Below the pieces are notes generated by a model that was given only the letters and a program-made list of their open reading frames with translations, was not told the DNA's origin and ran no database searches. From Natronomonas gomsonensis (lineage in GTDB: Archaea > Halobacteriota > Halobacteria > Halobacteriales > Haloarculaceae), in contig NZ_JACAWU010000001.1 in the NCBI RefSeq assembly GCF_013391635.1, positions 992,001 to 1,056,000 on the forward strand: 64,000 bases of DNA, read 5' to 3'. Shown here one piece after another: positions 43,538 to 51,947 of the stretch (positions are counted from its first letter, which is position 1; the number at the start of each line of letters is the position of its first letter). Position numbers and translations under genes: made by a program.

Positions 43538-44188
43538 TTATGTGTCGTCGCCCTCGGAGAGGTACGCCATCGCCTCCTCGTCGGTGACTTGGTCGAACCG
43601 CTCGTAGAACTGGCCGACGCCGCCGAACTGACTGGGCGTCTCCAGACAGACGACTTCGTCGGCTATCTCGGACAACTCGCGAACGGTGTCCGGCGGGCCG
43701 ACCGGCACCGCCAACACGATACGCTCGACGCCGGCCTCCCGGAGCATCGCGAGAGTGGCTCTGACGGTCGCTCCCGTCGCCAAACCGTCGTCGACGACGG
43801 CGACGGTCTTGCCGGCCGGGTCGTGTGCGGGCCGACCACGTCGGTAGCGGTCGGCCTTCTCGCGGGCGGTTGCGGCCTCACGTTCGCGCTCCTGCTCGAA
43901 GTACGTCTCCTCGGCGCGGGTGTTGCTGATGGCTGTTTCGTTGCGCCAGACTGTCCCGTCGCTCGCGACGGCGCCGATGGCGTACTCGGGATTGCCGGGC
44001 GCACCGATTTTCGATGCGACGGCGATGTCGAGCGGGACGCCGAGCGTATCGGCGACCGCGCGGCCGAGCGGCAGGCCACCTCGCGGGATGGCGAGAACCA
44101 ACTCCACGTCGATGTCGCGCTCTCGGAGCGCGGCCCCGAGTTGTTCGCCGGCCTCGGTGCGGTTTTTGAATCGGCGACGGTCTGGCAT
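43538..44188 (-). CDS. Phosphoribosyltransferase-family protein
   Basis: 216 residues. PRPP-binding loop VAVVDDGLATGATVRATL near residue 110-128, with the N-terminal RTEAGEQLGAALRERDIDVELVLAIPRGGLPLG segment typical of the erythromycin-esterase-associated or CBS-linked PRTases. The substrate base is unknown. It lies between two CBS-domain genes, each separately transcribed, suggesting a nucleotide-linked neighbourhood. Confidence 0.85.
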   Translation of the reverse strand: MPDRRRFKNRTEAGEQLGAALRERDIDVELVLAIPRGGLPLGRAVADTLGVPLDIAVASKIGAPGNPEYAIGAVASDGTVWRNETAISNTRAEETYFEQEREREAATAREKADRYRRGRPAHDPAGKTVAVVDDGLATGATVRATLAMLREAGVERIVLAVPVGPPDTVRELSEIADEVVCLETPSQFGGVGQFYERFDQVTDEEAMAYLSEGDDT

Positions 44189-44269
44189 CGTCGTTCCGTA
44201 GGTGCCGTATCGACCTCCCTTCTGTGGTGATTCCCACCGATTAGGAACAGCGCCGATTCCGGGGTGGTG

Positions 44270-44734
44270 TCAGTCGGCGCTTGAGGCGCCGTCGGCGTCG
44301 CGTGTGGGCGACTCCGACTCGATGACTGCAGCGAGGTTTTCCAGTTCCGGGCTCTCCAACTCGTCTGCGAGGTGGACGATGATGTCGTCGAGAGTCACGA
44401 TGCCCAGTAGCTCGCCGTCTTCCATGACCGGCACTCGCCGGACGCCCGCCTCGCGCATCCGTTCGGTCAACTCCAGCACGCTCACCGTGGGTTCGACCGA
44501 AAACACCGACATCGCCAGAACCTCGTTTACTGCCGTCCGGTCGAGCGCTTCGATGAAATTCTGTCCGTAGATGACCAGGTCTCGGTCGGTGACGATGCCG
44601 ATGACTTCGTCGCTCGCATCCACGACGACGGCACTCCCGACTCGCTCTTCGAGAAACACCTCGGCGACGTCGATGAGACTATCGTCGAGATTGACCGTCA
44701 CGATGTCCTCTTGGATGAGCTCGGTGATGTCCAT
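44270..44734 (-). CDS. CBS-pair protein
   Basis: 154 residues from ATG 44734 (MDITELIQEDIVTVNLDDSLIDVAEVF); the longer reading to 44860 lacks support. Two CBS repeats, about 7-65 and 72-130, with VGIVTDRDLVIYG and LGIVTLDDIIVHLADELE. Such single-pair proteins bind AMP/ATP or SAM and often regulate partner proteins. An acidic tail ends in SPTRDADGASSAD. Confidence 0.88.
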   Translation of the reverse strand: MDITELIQEDIVTVNLDDSLIDVAEVFLEERVGSAVVVDASDEVIGIVTDRDLVIYGQNFIEALDRTAVNEVLAMSVFSVEPTVSVLELTERMREAGVRRVPVMEDGELLGIVTLDDIIVHLADELESPELENLAAVIESESPTRDADGASSAD

Positions 44735-44913
44735 ACGTGCATTGTCGTAGAGAACCACGATTAACCCACCGACCAGTGTGAGGGCACTCGGAAGACCGAT
44801 GGAGGGGGACGACCGGTCGACCGGCCCGCTCGAAGCGCCGAACAGCAGGTCCGTTCTCATCTCATGGGATGTGTTACCCAGTTTGATATGGTCGCGTGAT
44901 GATATCCAAACGT

Positions 44914-45363
44914 ATGAACTTCGACGAATTCACCGGCGAGATACAGCACCGACTCGAACTTCCCGGCACCGGCGAGGCGGTTCGGGCGACTCGGGCGACG
45001 CTGATGACGCTGGGCCAGCGGCTCCCCGAGGGCAACGCCGCCGACCTCGCGGCATCGCTTCCGATGGAAGTCAAGTGGTACATGACCGGCGCGGTGCAGG
45101 ACCACGGCCAGCGCTTCGGCTGGTCGGAGTTTCTGGACCGCGTCAGCGACATCGAGAAGACCGACCGGGCGGATGCCGCCCATCACGCCCGCGTCGTCAT
45201 CGACCTCGTCCACTCGCAGGTTCCGGAATCCGACTTCCGACAACTGCGGGACGCGCTGCCCGAAGCCCAGGACGACGAGAACTGGCGCAAGCTCTTCGAA
45301 ATCGTCGATTCGGGCGGCTGGCAGGAAACCGGGGGCGCACAGACCGACGGCAACGGCGACTAG
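44914..45363 (+). CDS. DUF2267 family protein
   Basis: 149 residues from ATG 44914 (MNFDEFTGEIQHRLELP), a helical DUF2267 pattern with ATRATLMTLGQRLPEGNAADLAASLPMEVKW, and a second repeat with VIDLVHSQVPESDFRQLRDALPE. The start at ATG 44896 would add MMISKR, less likely. The fold is an all-helical dimer; function unknown. Divergent from the CBS-pair gene. Confidence 0.8.
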   Translation: MNFDEFTGEIQHRLELPGTGEAVRATRATLMTLGQRLPEGNAADLAASLPMEVKWYMTGAVQDHGQRFGWSEFLDRVSDIEKTDRADAAHHARVVIDLVHSQVPESDFRQLRDALPEAQDDENWRKLFEIVDSGGWQETGGAQTDGNGD

Positions 45364-45410
45364 TAGTGTCTAGAGACGAGGTATTTGGGTCGTCTGGCTA
45401 ATTACCGACC

Positions 45411-45563
45411 ATGCAGGTTAACCTCGAATGTGGCTGTGGCAACCGGGTTTCCGGAGTCGCAGACGGGGATATCGCGAAGGCAACGTCACTCAAATGTGCG
45501 GAATGTGAGGCCATGTGGGCGCTGACGATAACAAACATTCGGGGCGGCGACGCGGCTCGGTAG
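45411..45563 (+). CDS. 50-aa zinc-ribbon-like small protein
   Basis: 50 residues: LECGCGNRV near the N-terminus and LKCAECEAMW near residue 34 supply four to five cysteines (7, 9, 33, 36) for a zinc ribbon. ATG 45411 is preceded by an A/T-rich stretch GCTAATTACC at 45398-45407, a weak promoter candidate. The codon use is like its neighbours. No function can be assigned; proteins of this size with two CxxC-like pairs are frequent in haloarchaea. Confidence 0.5.
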   Translation: MQVNLECGCGNRVSGVADGDIAKATSLKCAECEAMWALTITNIRGGDAAR

Positions 45564-45668
45564 CTTCTCGAGTGGTCCGTTGCAACACCGAACAGTTGTT
45601 ATCCTCGACACCGCCAATCTGCTAATACAGGGGATTCATTTATCGGTGCAGGGAGCGTATCGTTCAGT

Positions 45669-45956
45669 ATGCCTGAAGAAGTCCTGTTCAAATCAGAGAG
45701 TACTCAGACCCGAGAAGAAATCGCATCGTATCTCCGCAGCGTCGCTGATAAGCTCGACCAAGGAGATGCGGTCACACTCAAATCCGGTTCCGAATCCGTG
45801 ACAATGGAACCGCCAGCGCGCCCGACGTTTGAGGTCAAAGCCGAACGCGAGGGGCCAACGGACGGCCCCGGTGAATTAAGTATCGAGTTCGAACTCGAAT
45901 GGAACGAGAACGGCAATGAGGGAGATGGTGGGAACAGCCAGTTAGAAATCGAGTAA
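45669..45956 (+). CDS. Amphi-Trp domain protein (first copy)
   Basis: 95 residues: MPEEVLFKSES.. TREEIASYLRSVADKLDQGDAV.. with a Pro-rich strand PPARPTFEVKAERE and ELSIEFELEWNENG, the amphi-Trp pattern. A TTTATC box lies about 28 bp before the ATG, so the mRNA is leaderless. It is highly similar to the inverted paralogue at 62123-62413, and a decayed relative starts at 49335. Function unknown. Confidence 0.85.
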   Translation: MPEEVLFKSESTQTREEIASYLRSVADKLDQGDAVTLKSGSESVTMEPPARPTFEVKAEREGPTDGPGELSIEFELEWNENGNEGDGGNSQLEIE

Positions 45957-46047
45957 TCAATAGGCACACCTACTGAGGGCTAATTCAGCCAATCTCCACT
46001 GCAACGATTCGCGAAGCCAAATCGGTCGTCGTAGGATAGCTACTACA

Positions 46048-46296
46048 CAAACAGGATACCGCCCGTGACAGGCGACGTTCACGTGTACGAACGACGCTTG
46101 CTGGATTGGCGAGTACCAAGCGGACGTGAACGGCGCGATAAACATCGCAGACCGCTACCTCAGTGGAGAGAGCCATTCAAGAGAACACACGGATGGCGAT
46201 GACTCGGCTGAGGATGGGGGGCGTTTGACCGCCCCACAAGACAGCCAAGCCGATGCTGAAGTTCAGCAAGAGACGCTTGGAACGTACGCGTCTTGA
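46048..46296 (+). pseudogene. C-terminal remnant of an IS605-type tnpB
   Basis: 82 codons that match the C-terminus of the tnpB encoded at 50712-51947: QTGYRP..QATFTC..DACWIGEYQADVNGAINIADRYLSGESHSREHTDGDD... ending GTYAS then TGA. An in-frame TGA at 46066-46068 interrupts it, where the related copy has a Lys codon. The rest of tnpB and tnpA are missing. It is followed by a right-end sequence (46297-46368) similar to that of the complete element. Confidence 0.8.
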
Positions 46297-46368
46297 AACC
46301 AGAGGGCCACGCCCGGCCTGAAATCCCGTGGCGGGATTCCCGCGTCTTCAGGCGCGGGAGGAGGTCAA
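46297..46368 (+). repeat. Solo right end of an IS605-type element
   Basis: The stretch after the tnpB remnant's stop matches the right end of the element at 50640-50711 in inverted orientation: a stem of CCCGCG/CGCGGG and a shorter stem ATCCC/GGGAT are conserved in outline, ending in GCGGGAGGAGGTCAA. This marks the boundary of a deleted older insertion; the ends of both copies agree. Confidence 0.7.
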
Positions 46369-46404
46369 TCCTGGGGGCTGCGGATCAGGGACCTCCTCGA
46401 CGAG

Positions 46405-46497
46405 TCAGGGGCTGACGCCCACCGACGCGTCGAAGTGTTCGCCACACTCGGGACAACAGTCACGGGTGACTTCGGGAAGTATAAACGCGATACACAT
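46405..46497 (-). CDS. Possible 30-aa Cys-knuckle peptide
   Basis: An ATG-started reading frame of 30 codons ends GLV-type CCPECGEHFDASVGVSP, with one CxxC knuckle and an extra Cys (MCIAFILPEVTRDCCPECGEHF...). It lies opposite the PPOX gene's upstream region and beside the IS remnant. It could be a small zinc-binding protein, the tail of a lost gene, or chance. There is no promoter or homologue evidence visible. Confidence 0.2.
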   Translation of the reverse strand: MCIAFILPEVTRDCCPECGEHFDASVGVSP

Positions 46498-46510
46498 AAA
46501 ATGGAATTGA

Positions 46511-46954
46511 ATGACGACAAAGATGAGTCGGTCGGCTATCGACGAGCTGCTCAGAGCGGAGGGCGCCGGGGTACTCTCGCTGACCGATGGTGCCGAGACC
46601 TACGCAATCCCGGAATCTTTCGGGTACGACGGGACGCATCTGTACTTCCAGTTCGCCCACGAGGACGATAGTCGGAAGATGGCCTTCCTCGAGACGACCG
46701 ATGTTGCGACGTTCACCGTGTTCACCACCGACCCCGCCGAAAGCGTCCAAGCGCGCGGGCGAATCGAAGTCGTTCCGGAGGCAGAACACGCCACTGCGGC
46801 CGCCGCGATTGCCGAGAACGCGACCGTCCCGACGATGAACGTGATTCCCGACACGCCGGTCGATGACCTCTCGATGGCGTTCTATCGACTCGTCGTCGAC
46901 TCCCTCTCGGGGCGGGTGTTCGACGACCCGATAAAAAATCCGACCGAGACCTGA
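46511..46954 (+). CDS. Pyridoxamine-5'-phosphate-oxidase-like flavoprotein
   Basis: 147 residues, split-barrel FMN-binding fold: GVLSLTDGAETYAIPESFGYDG, FQFAHEDDSRKMAFLETTDVATF and the VQARGRIEVVPE segment. Such small haloarchaeal proteins bind FMN, heme or F420. The TATAAAC box at 46478 is about 30 bp before the ATG, so a leaderless mRNA is expected; internal Met46523 is a less likely start. It is the first gene after the IS remnant. Confidence 0.82.
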   Translation: MTTKMSRSAIDELLRAEGAGVLSLTDGAETYAIPESFGYDGTHLYFQFAHEDDSRKMAFLETTDVATFTVFTTDPAESVQARGRIEVVPEAEHATAAAAIAENATVPTMNVIPDTPVDDLSMAFYRLVVDSLSGRVFDDPIKNPTET

Positions 46955-46962
46955 GTTCCGAG

Positions 46963-47589
46963 TCAGGTGTCGTCCGCTGGGCGTCTGTTCTGTCCGATGG
47001 CCCGCGCAATCGCGAGCACGTAGCCGAGGCCGTACTGGACGTCGGGGTCCCGTGCCGCTTTCACCAGGCCGAGCGCGCCGACGCGCTCGTCGGGTTGCTG
47101 TTCGGCGTCGCCGACGCTCCGAAGGACCGTCTCCAGCCCGTCGTGGGTCTCTTCGTCGGCGGCCGTCTGGGCGAGTTCTCCGAGCGAAGAGCCGGTCGCG
47201 GCCAGCGACCGAACCATGTCGTCGTCGAGCGCCGCCGTCAGCAGCGACACCACGCTCGCCAGTTCGACTAACTCGTCTAAGGCGCCCGTCTCCTGGAGGG
47301 TGACGAGGGTTTCGAGCGTTTCCTGGAGTTCCGCGCCGTTCTGGCCGACGCTTTCGGCCAGGCCGACCGTCTCATCGGTCGCGAGACCGTCGGCGGACTC
47401 CGCGAGCGTCGAGGTCGTGTCGGCGAGGTCGCGAGCCATCTCGTCGGTGAGCGCGCTTTCGCCGAGTGCGACCACGTCCAGCAGTTCGTTGACGGCGTCC
47501 AGTCGGCGGACGAACTCCGCGACCGCTTCCGGGTTCTCCTCGATAGCCGCTTCCAACTCCGACGGCACCTCGGTTGCTTCACCGGACAT
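46963..47589 (-). CDS. DUF1641 family protein
   Basis: 208 residues. Helical heptad-like repeats from AVNELLDVVALGESAL to the DUF1641 segment GLYG-type region near RDPDVQYGLGYVLAIARAIGQ at the C-terminus. DUF1641 proteins are commonly encoded beside sulfide:quinone-reductase-like flavoproteins, as here, 2 bp apart. Probably an accessory or membrane-associated subunit; the exact role is unknown. Confidence 0.85.
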   Translation of the reverse strand: MSGEATEVPSELEAAIEENPEAVAEFVRRLDAVNELLDVVALGESALTDEMARDLADTTSTLAESADGLATDETVGLAESVGQNGAELQETLETLVTLQETGALDELVELASVVSLLTAALDDDMVRSLAATGSSLGELAQTAADEETHDGLETVLRSVGDAEQQPDERVGALGLVKAARDPDVQYGLGYVLAIARAIGQNRRPADDT

Positions 47590-47591
47590 TC

Positions 47592-48734
47592 TCAGAGTAA
47601 CCCCCGTGCGGTGAGCCAGTAGGACTCGTTGTACGCCAACTTCGCCCAGTGGATTTTCTCAGAGGGCGGCACCGGCGACGGCGGGTTCTCGTAGTCGAAC
47701 TCCACGAACGACGCCGAATCCATGCCTGTCTCGACGAAACACAGCGTCTTTCCCTCGTAGGTCGCCGTCGCCGGACGGTCGCGGATGTCGCTGGCGAGTC
47801 GGCGGCCGACGACGCCGGCCTGATAGTGAGCCACGCTGCCGGCGTTCGGGACGCCCGTCTCGGCAGTGTCCCCGATGGCGTAGACGTTCTCGGCGTTTTC
47901 GGCTTCGAGGGTGTGTTTGTCGACGTCGACCCAGCCGCCGTCGCCGAGGCCCGCGTCCTCGATGAGGTCGACACCGCGGTGCGGCGGGATGCCGACCAAC
48001 AGGTCGTAGTCGATGTCGGTCCCCTCCATCGAGGTAATCCGGTTCGCCTCGGGGTCGACCGTCTCGGCGTTGAAGAACGTCTCGACGTTGATGTCGCGGT
48101 CGTCCATTATCGGTCGCGCCCATTCGGCGATGTGGGGATTGCCGTGAACGCGCTGAATCGGGTAGGTGTAGGTAATCTCGACGTCCTCCCGGAGGCCACG
48201 CTTTCGGAACCAGTCGTCGGCCATGAACACGAACTCCAGCGGTGCGGCCGGACACATGTGCGGCGTCCCGATGACGCTCAACACGAGGTGGCCCTCGGTG
48301 AACGAGAGCAACTCCTCGCGCAGCGTCTCGGCTCCGGACTCGCTGTAGTAGTTGTGGCCGCCTTCGGCCAAGCCGGGTATCTCCTCGGGTGCGAGCGTCG
48401 ACCCGGTCGCGAGCACGAGATAATCGTAACTGAGCGAGGTGTTGTCGCGCATTCGGAGCCGCTGGCTGTCCGTGTCGATGTCCGTGACGCGGTCGATACG
48501 GAGGTCGATTCGGTCGTCGATGAGTTCGTCCAGCGGCCGACGGCCGTCGGCCGGCTCGCGCTCACCGAACGGGACGTACAGCCACACCGGCTTGTAGACG
48601 TGGTCGGGGCCGTCGTTGACGAGCGTGACTCTGACCTCGTCGGCTTCGAGTTCGGCGTCCAACCGGTCGGCGAGGTCGTTCGCCAACACGGCCCCACCGG
48701 TCCCGCCACCGAGGATGACGATATGGTCGGTCAT
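47592..48734 (-). CDS. Sulfide:quinone-reductase-like FAD/NAD(P) flavoprotein
   Basis: 380 residues from ATG 48734. FAD-binding HIVILGGGTGGAVLANDLAD at the N-terminus, a second GIPPHRGVDLIED and ENVYAIGDTAETG near residue 285 binding the FAD tail. Cys161 in GTPHMCPAAPLEF and Cys332 in KTLCFVETG match the SQR catalytic/swap cysteine positions. It should oxidise sulfide or polysulfide and pass electrons to quinone at the membrane; NADH-linked use is possible. The start ATG overlaps the tusA stop by 4 bp (ATGA), so expression is coupled. Confidence 0.87.
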   Translation of the reverse strand: MTDHIVILGGGTGGAVLANDLADRLDAELEADEVRVTLVNDGPDHVYKPVWLYVPFGEREPADGRRPLDELIDDRIDLRIDRVTDIDTDSQRLRMRDNTSLSYDYLVLATGSTLAPEEIPGLAEGGHNYYSESGAETLREELLSFTEGHLVLSVIGTPHMCPAAPLEFVFMADDWFRKRGLREDVEITYTYPIQRVHGNPHIAEWARPIMDDRDINVETFFNAETVDPEANRITSMEGTDIDYDLLVGIPPHRGVDLIEDAGLGDGGWVDVDKHTLEAENAENVYAIGDTAETGVPNAGSVAHYQAGVVGRRLASDIRDRPATATYEGKTLCFVETGMDSASFVEFDYENPPSPVPPSEKIHWAKLAYNESYWLTARGLL

Positions 48735-48973
48735 GCTTTCTCCACGTAGAACGCGTAGTGGTCGTCTTCCTCCTCGACCGCCAGCAGCTCGTTTCCGGCC
48801 TCGTTCGTCCACTCTTCGACGTCGGTCAGCGACTGCTCGTTATCGCTCAAGAGCAGCACCACGTCTCCCGGTTCGACCGCTCGAATCTTCCCGATAAGGT
48901 CCATCAACGGGCCGGGGCAGGCCGACCCACGAGCGTCGACCGTCTCCGTCGGCTGAATATCTGTCTCTGTCAT
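48731..48973 (-). CDS. TusA-family sulfur carrier, second copy
   Basis: 80 residues. Cys19 in VDARGSACPGPLMDL replaces the CPMP motif with CPGP; it is the putative persulfide-carrying residue. Fold and length are standard for TusA. It precedes the SQR-like gene and overlaps it by 4 bp, so the three genes (TusA, SQR-like, DUF1641) are one operon. It is a distinct paralogue of the copy at 25913. Confidence 0.88.
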   Translation of the reverse strand: MTETDIQPTETVDARGSACPGPLMDLIGKIRAVEPGDVVLLLSDNEQSLTDVEEWTNEAGNELLAVEEEDDHYAFYVEKA

Positions 48974-49597
48974 GGGTACAGGTGAACGTTGGCGGAGAAC
49001 TCATATTAATATTGTGTGGATGTCCCAATATATGGGAATAGTATCCGGTCGGCGTGGACGATTCCACATCGAATACTGCGGACATGGGTTTCGACAGCAC
49101 TGAGGCGGCCTAGGCAATTCTGAAATACGCTTAAGCCATCTCGGGTCCTTTAGTACAACAGTTGAGGCTGGTCGTCTTAACACATACGTGTCGGGACTGT
49201 TACGTGGTAAGAAAACAGAATCGACTCATCAACCGGTTTCGTGCAGGGTATCTATGATCTAGCACCGGTGAGCGATTCCTCCGGGTAAGGAATGTACCCC
49301 CTCGTTTATCGTGACTTCTCGCGCACCTGTACGTATGGGAGAACTCGAAACTGAAGCCGAGAAAACGCGGTCCGAAATTGCATCGTAGCTCCGCGAACTC
49401 GCCGAGTAACTCTTGATTATCGGCACGCACGGTAAGACTGATTTCAGCCGATACATGATGGGTGGGGTAAGTGCGAAAATCGTCCGAACGTCGCCAGTTC
49501 CGGTGATGTGGGTTCGGGAGCCGGACTCGAGTGGTGGGTAGACACCGCTGCTGCTGGGTGACAAACCACTTGAGAGGGATGCACGTAGGTACTCGCA
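48974..49597. other. Gene-poor stretch with one composite pseudogene
   Basis: 624 bp between the TusA operon and the Usp gene. The only coding remains found are those at 49335-49541, described separately. The rest (about 49000-49330) shows no frames with codon bias and has more A/T than the left part of the window. A TATA-like CGTTTATC at 49303-49310 lies 25 bp before the pseudogene ATG. Confidence 0.5.
49335..49541 (+). pseudogene. Composite pseudogene: amphi-Trp N-terminus fused to Usp C-terminus
   Basis: 69 codons in one frame. The start MGELETEAEKTRSEIAS..LRELAE.. matches the amphi-Trp N-terminus, with TAG where a Tyr codon (TAC) is expected and TAA where a Gln codon (CAA) is expected. 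The sequence then continues directly into LLIIGTHGKTDFSRYMMGG.. SAKIVRTSPVPVMWVRE, the C-terminus of a universal stress protein. Two nonsense codons and the loss of the middle domain show decay after a deletion fusion. A leaderless-type promoter box precedes it. Confidence 0.75.
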
Positions 49598-49603
49598 GTG
49601 CAC

Positions 49604-50473
49604 ATGTACGAGGACATTCTGCTCCCGTTCGATGGAAGCGATGGGGCTACGGAGGCATTGCATCACGCTGCCGAGATTGCACACTGGGCCGACGCCACGA
49701 TCCACGTTCTGTTCGTCGCGGATACGAGACGCGATAGTGTCACGGTCGTCGAAACCCAGGTCGTTGACGCTCTTGTCCAGGAGGGCGAGGACATCGTCGA
49801 GGAAGCAGAAAAGACACTGGATACACTCGGTGTCGACTACGATTCTGATGTCGTACAGGGGCACCCAGCGCCGACAATCGTCGAGTACGCTGAGCGATAC
49901 GAGTACGACGTAATCGTGATGCCGACCCACGGTCGGGAGGGAGTATCACGATACCTCATCGGAAGCGTCACGGAGAAGGTCGTCCGCCTGTCGTCAGTTC
50001 CGGTCCTCACAGCACGGATGCAGCCCGACGAACAACTGGTGTTTCCCTACGAGACCATCCTCCTACTGACCGACGGGAGTGCCGGTGCGGCCTATGCTGC
50101 CGAGCATGGCCTCTCCCTGGCTGCGGCGCTCGATGCGACTGTTCACGTGCTGTCTGTCGTCGACGATAACCCCCTGGGTCTGGACGTTCGCTCAACGATT
50201 TCGGGACGGGAACGTGAACAGGCAGCGACCGATGCCGTGGACAACATCGTGTCCGAGGCAGAGACACGCGGTGTATCGAACACGGTCCGGCACGTCGAAC
50301 ACGGGTCCCCTATCGAGGTGATACTCGAGACCATCGACTCGAACGATATCCACGCCGTCGTGATGGGAACGACTGGGAGGCGCGGGAGCGATCGAATCCT
50401 TCTCGGGAGCATCGCCGAGAAGACCGTCCGCTCTGCACCAGTTCCCGTCATCACGGTCGGACGCGGGAAGTAG
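49604..50473 (+). CDS. Universal stress protein, two Usp domains
   Basis: 289 residues from ATG 49604; the GTG at 49598 would add two residues. Two UspA folds: 1-140 (YEDILLPFDGSDGATEAL, ending GREGVSRYLIGSVTEKVVRLSSVPVL) and 150-289 (ETILLLTDGSAGAAYAAEHG, ending GTTGRRGSDRILLGSIAEKTVRSAPVPVI). ATP-binding G-2xG-9xG(S/T) pattern is retained in both. Usp proteins handle stress adaptation in the cytoplasm. The family C-terminus is the same part found in the pseudogene just upstream, so the two may derive from one locus. Confidence 0.92.
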   Translation: MYEDILLPFDGSDGATEALHHAAEIAHWADATIHVLFVADTRRDSVTVVETQVVDALVQEGEDIVEEAEKTLDTLGVDYDSDVVQGHPAPTIVEYAERYEYDVIVMPTHGREGVSRYLIGSVTEKVVRLSSVPVLTARMQPDEQLVFPYETILLLTDGSAGAAYAAEHGLSLAAALDATVHVLSVVDDNPLGLDVRSTISGREREQAATDAVDNIVSEAETRGVSNTVRHVEHGSPIEVILETIDSNDIHAVVMGTTGRRGSDRILLGSIAEKTVRSAPVPVITVGRGK

Positions 50474-50638
50474 CGGTTCTGTGAGATGGCTCGCGGCTAT
50501 CGAATCCCTGTGCGTACGTAGCTGATTTCAGGCGTGAGCCCTCGTGCTCACAGAGCACCGCAGTGCGCGCCTGCGAACGAGGAAAACAGCAGGGTCGAGT
50601 GTAGCTTCAGCCGTGTATTTGCGAGTAAGTCACCCAGC
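50474..50638. other. Intergenic gap between usp and the IS element
   Basis: 165 bp with no reading frame of note. A small inverted arrangement, GTGAGCcctcgtGCTCAC at 50535-50552, is visible downstream of the Usp stop and could be the 3' end of its transcript. The right boundary of the IS begins here. Confidence 0.4.
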
Positions 50639-50639
50639 A

Positions 50640-50790
50640 TTGACCTCCTCCCGCGCCTAAAGTCGCGGGAATCCCACCACGGGATTTCAGGCCGATTGCG
50701 GCCCTAAGGTTTCAAGACGCATACGTTCCAAGCGTCTCTTGCTGGGTGTCAGCATCGGCTTGGTTGTCTTGTGGGACGGTCAAACGTCCC
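50640..50790 (-). ncRNA. Candidate omega/reRNA at the tnpB 3' end and right end
   Basis: In IS605 elements the guide RNA scaffold overlaps the tnpB 3' end and the right end, and its guide comes from the flanking DNA. Here the right end on the minus strand has a first stem ATCCC/GGGAT (50871 is outside; local stems at 50671-50685), a second stem CCCGCG/CGCGGG at 50650-50669, and the border GGAGGTCAA. The guide-like flank after it reads TGCTGGGTGACTTACTCG. This is inferred from the family; no promoter or RNA data are available. The 5' end is approximate. Confidence 0.35.
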
Positions 50791-51947
50791 CCTTCCTCAG
50801 CCGAGTCATCGCCATCCGTGTCTTCTCTTGAATGGCTCTCTCCGCTGAGGTAGCGGTCTGCAATATTGAGCGCGGCGTTAACGTCTGCTTGGTACTCCGA
50901 AACCCAACACGCCGGGTTGGAACACTTGAACGTCGCCTGCTTCGGACGATAGCCCTGTTCTCCGCAACAGTGGCACGTCTTCGAGGTGTACGTTGGATTC
51001 ACCGTCTCCACACGAATCCCCTTCTCAGCCGCCTTGTAGCGAATCTGCGCGTGCATCTTCGCAAATCCCCACCCGTGGAGTCGGCGGTTCATGAACGTGC
51101 CGTAGTCCATGCTCTCGCGGATGTGCGTCAAGTCTTCCAAAACCAGTACGGGATTCTCAAATTGGTCGGCGTAGGCGACGACCTCCGACGTGACTCTGTG
51201 GAGGATGTGGTCGATGTGTCGCCACAACTCGTCGCCGTAGGATTCAGCGATACGTGCGCTTCCGCGTTTCTGAAGGCGTCGAGTTGCCGTGAAATACGTT
51301 TCACGGAGTTGTCGAATCGTTTTGCCTTCGTCGTTCCAGAGGTTGGGTGCAGTCGGGGAGCCGCGCTCGTCACGGTGACACACCGTTACCAAAGAGGCTT
51401 CCCCGATGTCTACCCCAACCGGTGTCTCCGCCGAACTGGTTTCTCGTTCCTTCACGTCTCGCGTAGCGACGATGTGGAAGTATCACTCGCCGTCACGGTC
51501 GAACAGCCGACACTCACACATCTTTGCGTCCCCCGCGTGCAACGCTTCCAACCACTCCCGTTGTTCGGGATTCGGTGACGCGGGCAACCAGAGGTGGTAA
51601 TCGTCGTGGTGCGGGATTTTGACGTACCACTTGATGGCGTTCTGTGGCTTGTGGTCGAGCTTCGGACCTTCGTGGGTGAACCGAACCGGGTGGTCGTCGT
51701 GAAGCTCTTTTGCGTCGTAGCTCCCGCCACAGAGTTGCGGGACATACTTCTTGAGCGCGTTCTTCGCGTACCCGCTCAGATTGTAGTTGACTACTACGTC
51801 GTTGGCCGCTGACTGTGTGGTACAGTTGGCGTTGAACGCGGCTTCGAGCGCGTCTTGGTATGCCTGTTTCGTCTCACAGAGTTTCCGATGCTTGTGGGCG
51901 TTTGGTTCCACAAGCTTCAGTTCCAGCGTCTCAGTGAGTTCGGTCAC
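50712..51947 (-). pseudogene. tnpB: tnpB, IS605 RNA-guided nuclease gene with internal stop
   Basis: One continuous frame of 411 codons. It reads from MTELTETLELKLVEPN to FDRDGE, then TGA at 51485-51483, then YFHIVATRDVKERETSS, and on to the end GTYAS. The catalytic triad is present: Asp in GVDIGEASL, Glu in VLVLEDLTH, Asp in QADVNAALNIAD, with the zinc ribbon CHCCGEQG and CSNPACW. A single sense codon, probably for Tyr or Trp, has mutated to TGA. Unless read through, the product is truncated and inactive. The start overlaps the tnpA stop by 4 bp. Confidence 0.85.

Noticed and set aside
51483..51485. Programmed read-through of the tnpB TGA
   Set aside because: No stem or signal supports it; a nonsense mutation is the simpler reading, although a sequencing error cannot be excluded.
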